Source of the DNA: CALHVX01 sp051027215 | Lineage (GTDB): Bacteria > Pseudomonadota > Gammaproteobacteria > Pseudomonadales > Azotimanducaceae | DNA length: 64,000 bases | Direction: 5' to 3' | Assembly: GCA_051027215.1 (NCBI GenBank) | Contig: JBPCXR010000247.1 | Coordinates: forward strand, 25,900-89,899 | Shown here: one piece after another, positions 17,416 through 25,649 of the stretch | Layout of the letters: every line of letters begins with the position of its first letter | Position numbering within the stretch: position 1 is the stretch's first letter | Program-made: the position numbers and the translations under genes | The notes under the pieces: model-generated | Told to the model about the DNA's origin: nothing | The model's input: the letters and a program-made list of their open reading frames with translations, nothing else | The model's database searches: none

Positions 17416-18873
17416 TCAAAATCGCGCTTTGTGATCTTTGATCCTAACCTCGCGACCGCAAAACTCTGACTCGGTCATAGCAATCAGCGTGTCTCGGTCT
17501 TCTGTGGTGGCCCAGGCGCGAGCCCCGTCCGGCAGGCGACAGGCGACGATGGCTTGATTGACGTCTGTTGGACCGTACATCACCGCATAGCTTTCTACGC
17601 TCGCAGGGCCTGAGTAGCTCATGTCCAGTTTTCGCTTAGGCAGTAGGTCGACCTGAGCCTGCAAGTCTTGGTGTTGAAATGGTTGGGCTGGCGGCTCGGT
17701 GCTGTATACCCCAAACGCGTGCTTCGTCAGGAAGCCGCCGTTCGCAGTCACTAAGCCTTTGCTACCCGGTTGCGCACGTAGCAGGTCAGCGCTGCGGGCA
17801 ATGGCATGCATGACATAGTTGTTCAATGGCCCACCGGCAAAAGTCAGGCCGCCGGTGACGGTCAGCGGTTTGTTCTGATCGAGGCCCAGCGCTCTCGCCG
17901 CAACCTGCACTGCTACAGGAAAACAGCTATACACGTCCACCATGTCTAGATCTGCGGGACCCAGGTTAGCAAGCTCCAGCGCACGGTTTCCTGCTAAGCG
18001 GATGGCGGGGGAGTCGTACAACGTGTCTCGCTCGGACACGTACAGATGATCGTGGGCATCGGTTCCGACGTATGGATAGACCCACTTATCTTGAGGAACG
18101 CCGAGCGCGCGCGCTTTGCTTGTGCTACACAAGATTAGCGCAGCGCCTTGATCTACGTTGCTGTTGGAGTTCATGAACTTGGGGTAGGGGTAAGAGATTG
18201 GTCGGTTTTTCGCGCTGGGAGTGCGAATCTGCTCTGCCGTTAAAGCCTCGCGAATCCAGGCGTGAGGGTTGTTTGCGGCAACTGCGGAGAACCCGGCCCA
18301 GAGCTGCGAAACTCGTGCCAGGTGTTCCTCGACGCCTTCTCCAAGATGGTGCCGCAAGGCGATTTCGAAAAGTGGGTACACCTGAATGGGATCGTTGATA
18401 CCTGCGGCCTTTTCGGCATCGCTGCGCATGGGTTGGATCTTGCCGATCATCCGATCCGGCGTGCCCGGTAGGGTTTGCCAATCGAGATCGATGCCCGCGC
18501 GTCGCGCTTTCGCCTGACTGTTGCCACATTCGGCCCCAGTCAAAACAATCACAGAATGCTTGCCTGCCTGGATGTCGAGGCAGGATTGGTTAACGGTGGA
18601 TTGAACGTAGTTGCCGCCAAAGGGGGTCAATGCCGATTCGGCGTGACCAACACCGATGGCTTCGGCCACCGCAGCCGCCGGGTTCTTGTATGGCCAGACC
18701 CCTCGAACAACACGCACCGAGGTTGCGGCGTCGAGCACTTTGGTTGCCCCGGTATCCGCGGCGGCAGCATTAACCGCATCGAGCATCAGCTCGAATGGCT
18801 CTTTGCCAGTGCCTGCCTCATCGATGCGTTGCTCGATTTGAGCGACGCCAATCAGTACTGGGACCTCGCTCAT
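17416..18873 (-). CDS. Thiolase-like acyltransferase
   Basis: This 485-residue protein begins MSEVPVLIGVAQIEQR, like SCP-x/acetyl-CoA acetyltransferase-type thiolases, and is coupled to the hydratase/dehydrogenase upstream (its ATG at 18873 overlaps that gene's TGA). Thiolase fold elements include VDVYSCFPVAVQVAARALG and GGLTFAGGPLNNYVMHAIAR near residue 350, with a conserved histidine. The region that normally carries the nucleophile reads VNQSCLDIQAGKHSVIVLTG. A cysteine is present, but the usual CASG-type context and the following helix are shortened, so catalytic competence is uncertain. By position it should complete beta-oxidation or act on a related beta-keto acyl-CoA. The frame continues upstream to 18939 inside the previous gene. 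Confidence 0.85.
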   Translation of the reverse strand: MSEVPVLIGVAQIEQRIDEAGTGKEPFELMLDAVNAAAADTGATKVLDAATSVRVVRGVWPYKNPAAAVAEAIGVGHAESALTPFGGNYVQSTVNQSCLDIQAGKHSVIVLTGAECGNSQAKARRAGIDLDWQTLPGTPDRMIGKIQPMRSDAEKAAGINDPIQVYPLFEIALRHHLGEGVEEHLARVSQLWAGFSAVAANNPHAWIREALTAEQIRTPSAKNRPISYPYPKFMNSNSNVDQGAALILCSTSKARALGVPQDKWVYPYVGTDAHDHLYVSERDTLYDSPAIRLAGNRALELANLGPADLDMVDVYSCFPVAVQVAARALGLDQNKPLTVTGGLTFAGGPLNNYVMHAIARSADLLRAQPGSKGLVTANGGFLTKHAFGVYSTEPPAQPFQHQDLQAQVDLLPKRKLDMSYSGPASVESYAVMYGPTDVNQAIVACRLPDGARAWATTEDRDTLIAMTESEFCGREVRIKDHKARF

Positions 18874-20978
18874 TCGTTCAAACTCGCGAAGCCTTTGCCT
18901 TCGGCTACCAGCCGTTCGAGTAGGGGCGCAGGTTCCCAAGCTGCACCGCCATAGGTTTCCTGAAAGCGCTTGATGTCAGCGAGCACGTTGTCCAAGCCCT
19001 GCTGTTCGGCCCAAAACATCGGTCCGCCAGTCACCTCCGGGAAGCCATAGCCGTTCAGGTAAACGATGTCGATGTCTACCGCGCGGATGGCGATGCCCTC
19101 TTCTAATAGGCGGCAGCCTTCATTGATCAACGGATACAGACAGCGTTTGAGCACTTCATCATCGTTGATCTCCCCACGCTCGATGCCAAGCTCAGCCGAT
19201 GTCTGCTCGACCATCGCCACCACTTCAGGATCCGGTTGCCCAGCCCGGCTGCCTTCCGGATAGATGTAGTAGCCACGTCCGTTCTTTTGCCCAAAGCGTT
19301 CGAGTTCGCAGAGCTTGTCTGCGACCCGAGCAGTAATCGGCACGTCTGCAGGCTGAACTTTGGCGAGCTTGCGGGCGCGCCAGCCGAGGTCCAGCCCCAC
19401 CAGATCTGCCATCTGGAAGGGACCCATGGGCATTCCAAACTTATTCATTACCGAATCTACCTGGTAGGGCGTTGCGCCTTGCAGAATGATTTCGCCAGCT
19501 TGCCGGGTGTATTGCCCGAGCATGCGATTGCCTATAAAGCCTGGCGCGTTGCCTGACAGCACGGCGACCTTTTTCATGCGCTTACCCAGCTGCATAGCTG
19601 TGGCGATTACGTCTTTGTCGGTGTTGGTGCCGCGCACCACCTCCAACAGCCGCATGACATTCGCTGGGCTGAAGAAGTGCATACCGATAACGTCGCCGGG
19701 TCGACTGGTGGCTTGCGCCATCTTGTCGATATCGAGGCCGGAGGTGTTGCTCGCTAAAATCGCACCGGGTTTGGCGGCGTCGTCGATTTTCTTGAAGGTC
19801 TCTACTTTGACATCAATGTTCTCGTAGATCGCCTCAATGACCACGTCGGCATCCTTAAGGTCGGCGTATTCAGTGGTGCCAGTAAACAGTTGCATGCGAG
19901 CATCAACTTCAGCTTCGCTCATGCGACCGCGTTTGACTTGAATGTCATAGTTGCGCTTGATCACTCCCAGGCCACGTTCCAGTGCTTCGGCGTTCATTTC
20001 CACAATGGTGACGGGAATGCCAACGTTGGCCAAGCTCATAGAAATGCCGCCGCCCATAGTGCCGCAACCGATGACACCGGCGCTGGCTATCTTGCGAACG
20101 GGCGTATCTTTCGGTACATCCGGTATCTTGGCTACCTCACGCTCGCCGAAGAACACGTGAATTAGTGCTTCCCGCTGAGGATGCTTCAGGCACTGGCTGA
20201 AGCGCTCTTGTTCAACGGCCATGCCGGCGTCGAAATCTCCTTCGTTCACCGCCGCTTCGACACACTGAATGATCATTTCTGGAGCAAATCGACCGCGCAT
20301 GCGCCGGGCTGCGAGTTTTCGAGCCTCGGCAAAGATCTCGGGGTTGCCGCGATCGGCTTCGACCTGTGCCGTCTCGTTGCGAATCTTGCGCAGAGGACTG
20401 CCCTTGGCGATGAGATCCTGGGCGAAGACCATGGCGCCTTCCACGATGTCGCCTTCAATTACTTCGTCGACGATTCCCAATTCCTTGGCCTGTGGGGCTA
20501 TGGCCGGATCGCCGGAGAGGATGAACTGCAGAGCTTTCTCGGCGCCCACGAGTCGCGGTAGGCGCTGGGTGCCACCGGCACCAGGCAACAATCCGAGCTT
20601 TACTTCGGGCAGACCAACCGGTGCCGTCGGCGCAGCAACGCGATAATCGCAGCACAGCGCCACTTCCAAACCGCCACCAAACGCGGTGCCATTTAGTGCA
20701 GCTACGATTGGCTTGCTGCTTTGCTCCATCATCGTCAGGCAATCGTGCAGGCCTGGACCTTTAGCAGCACCGCCGAATTCGGAAATGTCAGCGCCAGCGA
20801 TGAACGCACGGCCGGCGCCGGTAAGAACGATCGCTTTGATGGCATCGTCTGCTAACGCCTTGCTGAAGCCGTCGTGCAGTCCCTGGCGCACACCGCTGGA
20901 GAGCGGATTTACGGGTGGGTTGTCCACCGTTAGGAGTGCGATGTTCCCCCGTGATTCATAGTGCACTGTGCCTTTCAT
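18870..20978 (-). CDS. Bifunctional enoyl-CoA hydratase/3-hydroxyacyl-CoA dehydrogenase
   Basis: This 702-residue multifunctional beta-oxidation protein hydrates enoyl-CoA and oxidises the 3-hydroxyacyl-CoA with NAD. Residues 1-190 form the crotonase domain, with AFIAGADISEFGG as an oxyanion-hole element and GLLPGAGGTQRLPRLVG carrying the catalytic glutamate region. From about residue 295 the dehydrogenase domain begins with the Rossmann motif GVIGCGTMGGGISMSLA, then VIGMHFFSPANVMRLLEVV with the catalytic histidine. The C-terminal dehydrogenase domain is duplicated. It resembles FadJ or peroxisomal trifunctional enzymes more than FadB, and the thiolase partner is on the same transcript. The start is ATG 20978; the frame to 21035 has no supporting similarity. 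Confidence 0.92.
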   Translation of the reverse strand: MKGTVHYESRGNIALLTVDNPPVNPLSSGVRQGLHDGFSKALADDAIKAIVLTGAGRAFIAGADISEFGGAAKGPGLHDCLTMMEQSSKPIVAALNGTAFGGGLEVALCCDYRVAAPTAPVGLPEVKLGLLPGAGGTQRLPRLVGAEKALQFILSGDPAIAPQAKELGIVDEVIEGDIVEGAMVFAQDLIAKGSPLRKIRNETAQVEADRGNPEIFAEARKLAARRMRGRFAPEMIIQCVEAAVNEGDFDAGMAVEQERFSQCLKHPQREALIHVFFGEREVAKIPDVPKDTPVRKIASAGVIGCGTMGGGISMSLANVGIPVTIVEMNAEALERGLGVIKRNYDIQVKRGRMSEAEVDARMQLFTGTTEYADLKDADVVIEAIYENIDVKVETFKKIDDAAKPGAILASNTSGLDIDKMAQATSRPGDVIGMHFFSPANVMRLLEVVRGTNTDKDVIATAMQLGKRMKKVAVLSGNAPGFIGNRMLGQYTRQAGEIILQGATPYQVDSVMNKFGMPMGPFQMADLVGLDLGWRARKLAKVQPADVPITARVADKLCELERFGQKNGRGYYIYPEGSRAGQPDPEVVAMVEQTSAELGIERGEINDDEVLKRCLYPLINEGCRLLEEGIAIRAVDIDIVYLNGYGFPEVTGGPMFWAEQQGLDNVLADIKRFQETYGGAAWEPAPLLERLVAEGKGFASLNE

Positions 20979-21121
20979 AGCGATCCCCGAATTTAGTGAG
21001 GGCGAAGTATGGCGAAGAAGCCCGGTGAACCTCAAATTTTTGTTCAGGAATCGGACAGATTGGGTTCAGGCGGGATTCAAGCCCTCAAGCTAAAGTGGGC
21101 TCACGTTCGTTGAAGTAGGAG

Positions 21122-21673
21122 ATGAACATGACGCATCTAAATCACAATCCCTCGCCCCAGATTGCTAAGGCTGGCAGGCGCGGCCTAATGGGCGCAGCTG
21201 TGCTAGCGTTTGGGCTAGTTACACCCTTTGCAGCGAATGCCGGTCACGATGATCGTGCAAGGCTGTCTGTGGACGTCGCCGTTACTCCAGTGTCACAGCA
21301 TCTGCGCCATGTCGCGCATCGTGACAAGTACGATCGTTATCGCTCGGATCGTCATGATCATCGTTACAATCGCAAGAAAGATCGTCGGAGTCGCTATTTT
21401 GTGCGGCCCTACGAGCCGCTAAACTTTAAGCACTGGTGGCGGGTTGAACGCCGTTTGCAGCACTATACGCCGCATCTCGGCCACTTGAATCGCTATGAGC
21501 GACGCCAAGTGCTCGGCCATAGTTACGATCGCTACCTGCGAGACCATAGGCGTTGGAGTCGTCGGGCAGAGCGTCGGTATGTTCGCAATCATCGCTTCTC
21601 GCGACATGCGCATCATAGCGTTCGCTCTTGTGATGACCCCGGTCATCGACACGATCGCCGTTATCGCTGGTAA
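21122..21673 (+). CDS. Secreted, highly basic Arg/His/Tyr-rich protein of unknown function
   Basis: This 183-residue protein has an N-terminal signal-type region with basic residues (KAGRRG), a hydrophobic stretch (LMGAAVLAFGLVTPFA) and an AxA-like cleavage site at ANA-GH near residue 41. The remainder is extraordinarily rich in Arg, His, Tyr and Asp, in repeated RYxRxHR-like steps (for example YDRYLRDHRRWSRRAERRY), and has very few aliphatic residues. No domain is recognised. The AGTAGGAG-like sequence upstream of the ATG supports the start. Its exported, strongly positive nature suggests binding to acidic polymers, DNA or metals, but that is only inference. A strong terminator follows at 21711. 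Confidence 0.72.
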   Translation: MNMTHLNHNPSPQIAKAGRRGLMGAAVLAFGLVTPFAANAGHDDRARLSVDVAVTPVSQHLRHVAHRDKYDRYRSDRHDHRYNRKKDRRSRYFVRPYEPLNFKHWWRVERRLQHYTPHLGHLNRYERRQVLGHSYDRYLRDHRRWSRRAERRYVRNHRFSRHAHHSVRSCDDPGHRHDRRYRW

Positions 21674-21710
21674 GTAGACTAGGACAGCGTTCCCAGTCAC
21701 GATAAAAATG

Positions 21711-21734
21711 GCGGGCCCAAGGGCCCGCTTTTTT
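21711..21734 (+). terminator. Bidirectional intrinsic terminator
   Basis: A perfect eight-base-pair GC stem, GCGGGCCC with a two-base AA loop and GGGCCCGC, is followed by six T residues on the plus strand. On the minus strand the same stem is followed within a few bases by a five-T run. It therefore can end both the transcript of the basic secreted protein and the histidine kinase transcript arriving from the right. This separates the basic protein's transcription from the sorting cassette. Confidence 0.9.
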
Positions 21735-21746
21735 GTGCGCGAGTTG

Positions 21747-23348
21747 TTATGCCAAGGGTAAGAGAATGCGAAAGCAGGTTTGCTGGTCGCGATCGTTGGC
21801 CTCTCTTAGGAAAAGTGCCCCTTGCATCTGTTCGATCAGTTTGCGGGCGATGGTCAGTCCCAGGCCGGTGCCACCGGAGTCGCGACGAGTAGTGAAGAAC
21901 GGTTCGAAGACGTGTTCACGGTTGCCGTGAGAGATGCCGCTACCGTTGTCGCTAACATCGATTTGCACGCTGTCTGGTAGTACTGCGGTGGAGATCTGCA
22001 GGCTGCTGGCCTGGTGCTTTACCGCGTTGTCTAACAGGCATTCCAGCACGCCCGTGAGCGCATCGGCGGAACCTCGAACACCTGGCAGACGGTCAGCGGA
22101 TTGCCAGGAGACTTGTAGATCGTCGCTTGCAGCATCGCTAACGAATGCCTGAATTGCAGTCGCGGGCTCGAACTGCTCGCCACCGAGCGTAGGTACAACC
22201 TCCGCGCGAGTAAGATCCAGCAAGCGTTGGGTTAGCCGTTGCAAGCGCTCATTGTCGGCTTCGATGTTCTCCAGAAATTTCAGACGTTGGGTCTCGCTCA
22301 TGTCATCGCCGTGATCGCGTAGCACTTCTACCGCGCCGCGAATGCTGGTGATGGGGGTTTTGAATTCATGGGAGACGTGGCGCGCGAACTCTTGCAAAGC
22401 TGCTGCTCGTTGCTCCAGACGCTCGGTCATAGCAATGATGCTCTCTTGCAGCTTGGCGATTTCATGGGTGCGCGCATTGATCAATGGCTCCAGCTTGGTG
22501 CTCTTACCGGCGGCGATGCTTTCGGCCCGATTTGCCAGGTGGGTGATTGGTCGGGTGACAAGTCGGCTGGCGAACAGCGAAACCAGCCAGGCGAGCAGCA
22601 GCAATGCGATCAACGCCTGGGCCAGGAGCCAACGTTTGGCATACAACGCCTGAACAATATTGGGAGGCGTGCGCGACAACAGCACCGAACCGATATTGCG
22701 CTGATGTAGCACGATGGGGGTGGCAACAAACACTCGGATACCCGTCGTTCGGCTCAGACTGTCTAACCCCTGGGTGTCGGTGCGGTCTTCGCGACGGCGC
22801 AGACTGCTAGCGTACTGGCCACCTAAGGCTTGTTGTACTTCTGCCGCAGTCGCAATCGACAAGCCACTGTCGTCACCTGTGCTGGCGACAATCACACCCC
22901 AGGGATCGGTTACCCGAATCCCTGCCAAGGTTACAGCCTGCGCATCTTTAAGCATCGGGATCAGGCGGTTGCCAATGCCCTGAGCGAGCGGGTCTGGAGA
23001 CTGTACCGAGCGGCCATCAGGAAAGGGCTCTACTACCGGAGAGTCGGCAAGATCCAGCTCGGCCGGGTGAGGCCGCCAAACTGAAGCAGCGCCGAAGCGG
23101 CTTTCGCCAGGTAGCTCGCGACTGGCTAACGGCCAGGTTTGCGGTGCTGCTTCCAGGAGCAGTGAGCGGTACACGGCGCTGATGAAGGCGCCTTGGGCAA
23201 TCAATGCGGATTCGGTTTGTCGAACCAGCGCGCTTTCGTACAAGCGCATTACCTGAATACCCGCCAGCGGTAAGCTCAGCAGTATTACATTCGAGAGAAT
23301 GAGCAGCGTTCGCAGACGCGGTTTTGGCAATTGGCGAGCGGCAGGCAA
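21747..23348 (-). CDS. Sensor histidine kinase of the exosortase cassette
   Basis: A 533-residue membrane kinase. A transmembrane helix lies at about residues 13-33 and a second at about 241-261, framing a periplasmic sensor of some 205 residues that I do not assign to a family. A HAMP-like linker follows (SRLVTRPITHLANRAESIA). The H-box HVSHEFKTPITSI carries His327, the N-box is ECLLDNAVKH, and the ATP lid is DNGSGI with GGTGLGLTIARKLI. The likely start is TTG at 23348, twelve bases after the response regulator stop, so the two genes are one operon. Its probable partner is the regulator beside it; the stimulus is unknown, but may be envelope or surface-protein sorting status. Confidence 0.9.
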   Translation of the reverse strand: MPAARQLPKPRLRTLLILSNVILLSLPLAGIQVMRLYESALVRQTESALIAQGAFISAVYRSLLLEAAPQTWPLASRELPGESRFGAASVWRPHPAELDLADSPVVEPFPDGRSVQSPDPLAQGIGNRLIPMLKDAQAVTLAGIRVTDPWGVIVASTGDDSGLSIATAAEVQQALGGQYASSLRRREDRTDTQGLDSLSRTTGIRVFVATPIVLHQRNIGSVLLSRTPPNIVQALYAKRWLLAQALIALLLLAWLVSLFASRLVTRPITHLANRAESIAAGKSTKLEPLINARTHEIAKLQESIIAMTERLEQRAAALQEFARHVSHEFKTPITSIRGAVEVLRDHGDDMSETQRLKFLENIEADNERLQRLTQRLLDLTRAEVVPTLGGEQFEPATAIQAFVSDAASDDLQVSWQSADRLPGVRGSADALTGVLECLLDNAVKHQASSLQISTAVLPDSVQIDVSDNGSGISHGNREHVFEPFFTTRRDSGGTGLGLTIARKLIEQMQGALFLREANDRDQQTCFRILLPLA

Positions 23349-23360
23349 GCGTCCCGCCCG

Positions 23361-24038
23361 TTAGTCGGTTTGGAGGCGGTAGCCCACGCCGTGGACCGTC
23401 TTGATGCCGGGTGCGCCAGCCTGATTCAGTTTGTCCCGCAGCCGGCGAATGTGACTGTCGATGGTGCGGTCGCTGACGATGCGGCGGGTATCGTAGGCAC
23501 CTTGCATTAGGCGATCGCGAGTCAGCACTTTGTCGGCGTGCCGGGCAAGAGTTGCCAGCATGCAAAACTCGGTATGGGTCAGGCCGAGAGAACTACCAGC
23601 AAAGTCGGCTTCGAAGGTGTCCGTGTTAATGGTTAGTTGACCTACGCGGATGCTGGCTGGTGCCTCCGCACGATCCTGTTCCACTCTGCGCAGGTTGGCC
23701 TTCACTCGCGCCACAAGTTCTCTCGGTGAGAACGGCTTCACCAGGTAGTCGTCGCCACCCATCTCAAGACCAACGATTCGGTCGACCTCTTCGTCTTTTG
23801 ACGACAAGAAGACGATGGGGACCGAGGAGTGACTGCGTAGCTGGTTGCACACCGACAATCCATCGGCCTCTGGCATCAATACGTCGAGCACGATCAGGTC
23901 TGGGCGGTGTCGGTCGTGCTGGCTCAAGGCTGCACGACCGTCTGCGGCTTCCAGCGTCTTAAACCCGGCGCGCTCTAAGGCGAAGCAAACTACTTCGCGA
24001 ATATGTGGATCGTCGTCGGCAACAAGAATCGTTTGCAT
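23361..24038 (-). CDS. OmpR/PhoB-family response regulator of the exosortase cassette
   Basis: A 225-residue two-domain regulator. The receiver domain (residues 1-115) has acidic VADDDP, phosphoacceptor Asp52 in LIVLDVLMPEADG, and the conserved lysine in YLVKPFSPREL. The C-terminal winged-helix domain contains LGLTHTEFCMLATLARHADKVL and DRTIDSHIRRLRDKLN, as in OmpR-type DNA-binding proteins. The ATG at 24038 is chosen because MQTILVADDDPHI is the domain start; the frame continues to 24131 without similarity. A TATACT hexamer ends six bases upstream of this ATG (24045-24050), so the mRNA might begin near the ATG itself. It is divergent from the exosortase and likely controls it. Confidence 0.92.
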   Translation of the reverse strand: MQTILVADDDPHIREVVCFALERAGFKTLEAADGRAALSQHDRHRPDLIVLDVLMPEADGLSVCNQLRSHSSVPIVFLSSKDEEVDRIVGLEMGGDDYLVKPFSPRELVARVKANLRRVEQDRAEAPASIRVGQLTINTDTFEADFAGSSLGLTHTEFCMLATLARHADKVLTRDRLMQGAYDTRRIVSDRTIDSHIRRLRDKLNQAGAPGIKTVHGVGYRLQTD

Positions 24039-24161
24039 GGCCGCAGTATACCAAGCTTCCTTGCAGCACGGACTTGCGCCGGGTCGACTGCACTGGGATT
24101 GCACAATTTGCCGCTCGATCTGCGCGATCACGGGGCCGCATCGGCATCTTCGCTTGGCAAC
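24039..24161. promoter_or_regulatory. Divergent intergenic region between response regulator and exosortase
   Basis: These 123 bases hold the outward promoters of the two halves of the cassette. On the minus strand a TATACT -10 hexamer lies at 24045-24050, very near the regulator's ATG. Several TTGC elements recur (around 24061, 24095 and 24104) and could be parts of an operator, but no clean inverted or direct repeat was found. A clear exosortase promoter was not identified. Confidence 0.45.
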
Positions 24162-25640
24162 ATGCTAGCCATGAAAGCGTCTCTTCGCTCCTTTTTGCCC
24201 GCGCTGTGCCTGTTGCTACTGGGTACGCAGCCACTGTTGTGGCTGGCATCGACCTGGCATGCGCCTGGCTACGAGGGTGTTGGGCTGTGGGCTTTCTTGT
24301 TAGTGGTGGCTTTACTGCTGTACGCAGTAACTTCGGGCCCCCCCAGCGGGCTTGGGGTGGCGGACAAAAATCGTCATAGCATGCTGAGCGGGCTTTTGCT
24401 GTTAAGCCTTGGTGTGCGAGTGCTCGGGGCGCTGACCGGCGTTAACCTCGTCAGCGCTGGAGTCTTGGCGTTGGATTGTTACGTTCTGGCGCGCTGGCTT
24501 GAAACTGATCGTCGCCCTGTGTCGATTGCGCCGGCTTGGCTGGCGGTGGTGTTCTGCTTTTGCCTGCCGGTGGAGCCCCTGCTGCAGCGGACCTTGGGTT
24601 TTGCGCTGCAGCAGGGGAGCGCGCTGTTGGCTTGTGGTGCACTAAAAGGCTTGGGCATGAGTGTTGAGTGCGCTGGCGTGCGCATGCAGCTCAACGGTGT
24701 CGATCTGCTGGTCGACTTGCCTTGTTCCGGAGCGCGCTTAGCAAGCCTCGGTGGGCTTGTCTTCGCTACCCTGGCCGCGCTTACACAACCCCGCTGGCGA
24801 GACAGCTGCGTGGGTCTTTGTTGGCTACTGGTGCTAGTCGCCTTTGCTAATACGTTGCGGATTGTCGTGCTGGCTTTGGGCATCGCTTTTCCGGCTGCGG
24901 TTGCCGTAGATCTGATGGCGCAGCCCTGGCACGAGCTAGTGGGGCTCGGGGCGTTGGCATTGCTTGCGCTAGGTCTGGCTTGCTGGTCGCAGCGTTTACC
25001 TGTGGCGGCAACCAGTGGCGAGCGAGGGTCTGCGGATTTAGGACCGAAGGAGTCTTGGCGCTTGGATCGTTGGGCGCCACAGGCAGTATTGCTGGTAAGC
25101 CTCGCTTTGCCCTGGCTGGGTGCCAGCGCAGCAGATATGCCAGCCCAACCAACGACGAGCATCGACGCCCCTGGGTATTTGGGCGGCCATCCTCGCGAAG
25201 CACAGCGCTTAGGTTCGCTGGAGCAGCGCTACTTTGAGCGCTATGGAGCGCTGGCCAGTCGTAACAGCTACGGGCCTCACGGCCTGTATCTGGTCCGCAC
25301 CAACGCGCCGCTGCGACACCTGCATGCGCCAGAAATTTGTTTGCGCGGCCTTGGCCACAAGGTGCGCTTCTTAGGCACTCGCTATGACGGTGTGCCCAGT
25401 TCTGTTTTCGAATCCACCGACCCACAAGGGCGCCGTTACCAGGTGTGGGTGAGTTATCGCTCCGAGACCGGAGAGCTAGCCAGCAGCATTGCTGAAGTCA
25501 TATGGCGCTGGGCCCGGGCGCCGCGACAGCACTGGACCATGATTCAACGGATATCACCGGCCGATGCACCTTCCATCGAATTCGAGAGCGCGGTTCGCCG
25601 CGCGTTCAATCTTCATTCCAATTCGCAGCCGATGCTGTAA
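24162..25640 (+). CDS. Exosortase with fused EpsI-like C-terminal domain
   Basis: A 492-residue multi-pass membrane protein. Residues 1-280 are the exosortase transpeptidase domain: several hydrophobic helices and the catalytic triad Cys188 in VDLPCSGARLASLG, Arg233 in AFANTLRIVV and His257 in PWHELVGL. Exosortases cleave PEP-CTERM-type C-terminal signals and probably attach the protein to a surface glycan or lipid. After a further hydrophobic segment (about 303-323), residues 330-492 form a soluble domain resembling EpsI/DUF3485 (HAPEICLRGLGHKVRFLG). The first ATG of the cluster (24162) is used; ATG 24171 is an alternative, and the open frame back to 24003 is ignored. Its stop lies within the ribosome-binding region of the next gene. 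I do not assign it to a named Xrt subfamily. Confidence 0.87.
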   Translation: MLAMKASLRSFLPALCLLLLGTQPLLWLASTWHAPGYEGVGLWAFLLVVALLLYAVTSGPPSGLGVADKNRHSMLSGLLLLSLGVRVLGALTGVNLVSAGVLALDCYVLARWLETDRRPVSIAPAWLAVVFCFCLPVEPLLQRTLGFALQQGSALLACGALKGLGMSVECAGVRMQLNGVDLLVDLPCSGARLASLGGLVFATLAALTQPRWRDSCVGLCWLLVLVAFANTLRIVVLALGIAFPAAVAVDLMAQPWHELVGLGALALLALGLACWSQRLPVAATSGERGSADLGPKESWRLDRWAPQAVLLVSLALPWLGASAADMPAQPTTSIDAPGYLGGHPREAQRLGSLEQRYFERYGALASRNSYGPHGLYLVRTNAPLRHLHAPEICLRGLGHKVRFLGTRYDGVPSSVFESTDPQGRRYQVWVSYRSETGELASSIAEVIWRWARAPRQHWTMIQRISPADAPSIEFESAVRRAFNLHSNSQPML

Positions 25641-25649
25641 GGAGTCAAT

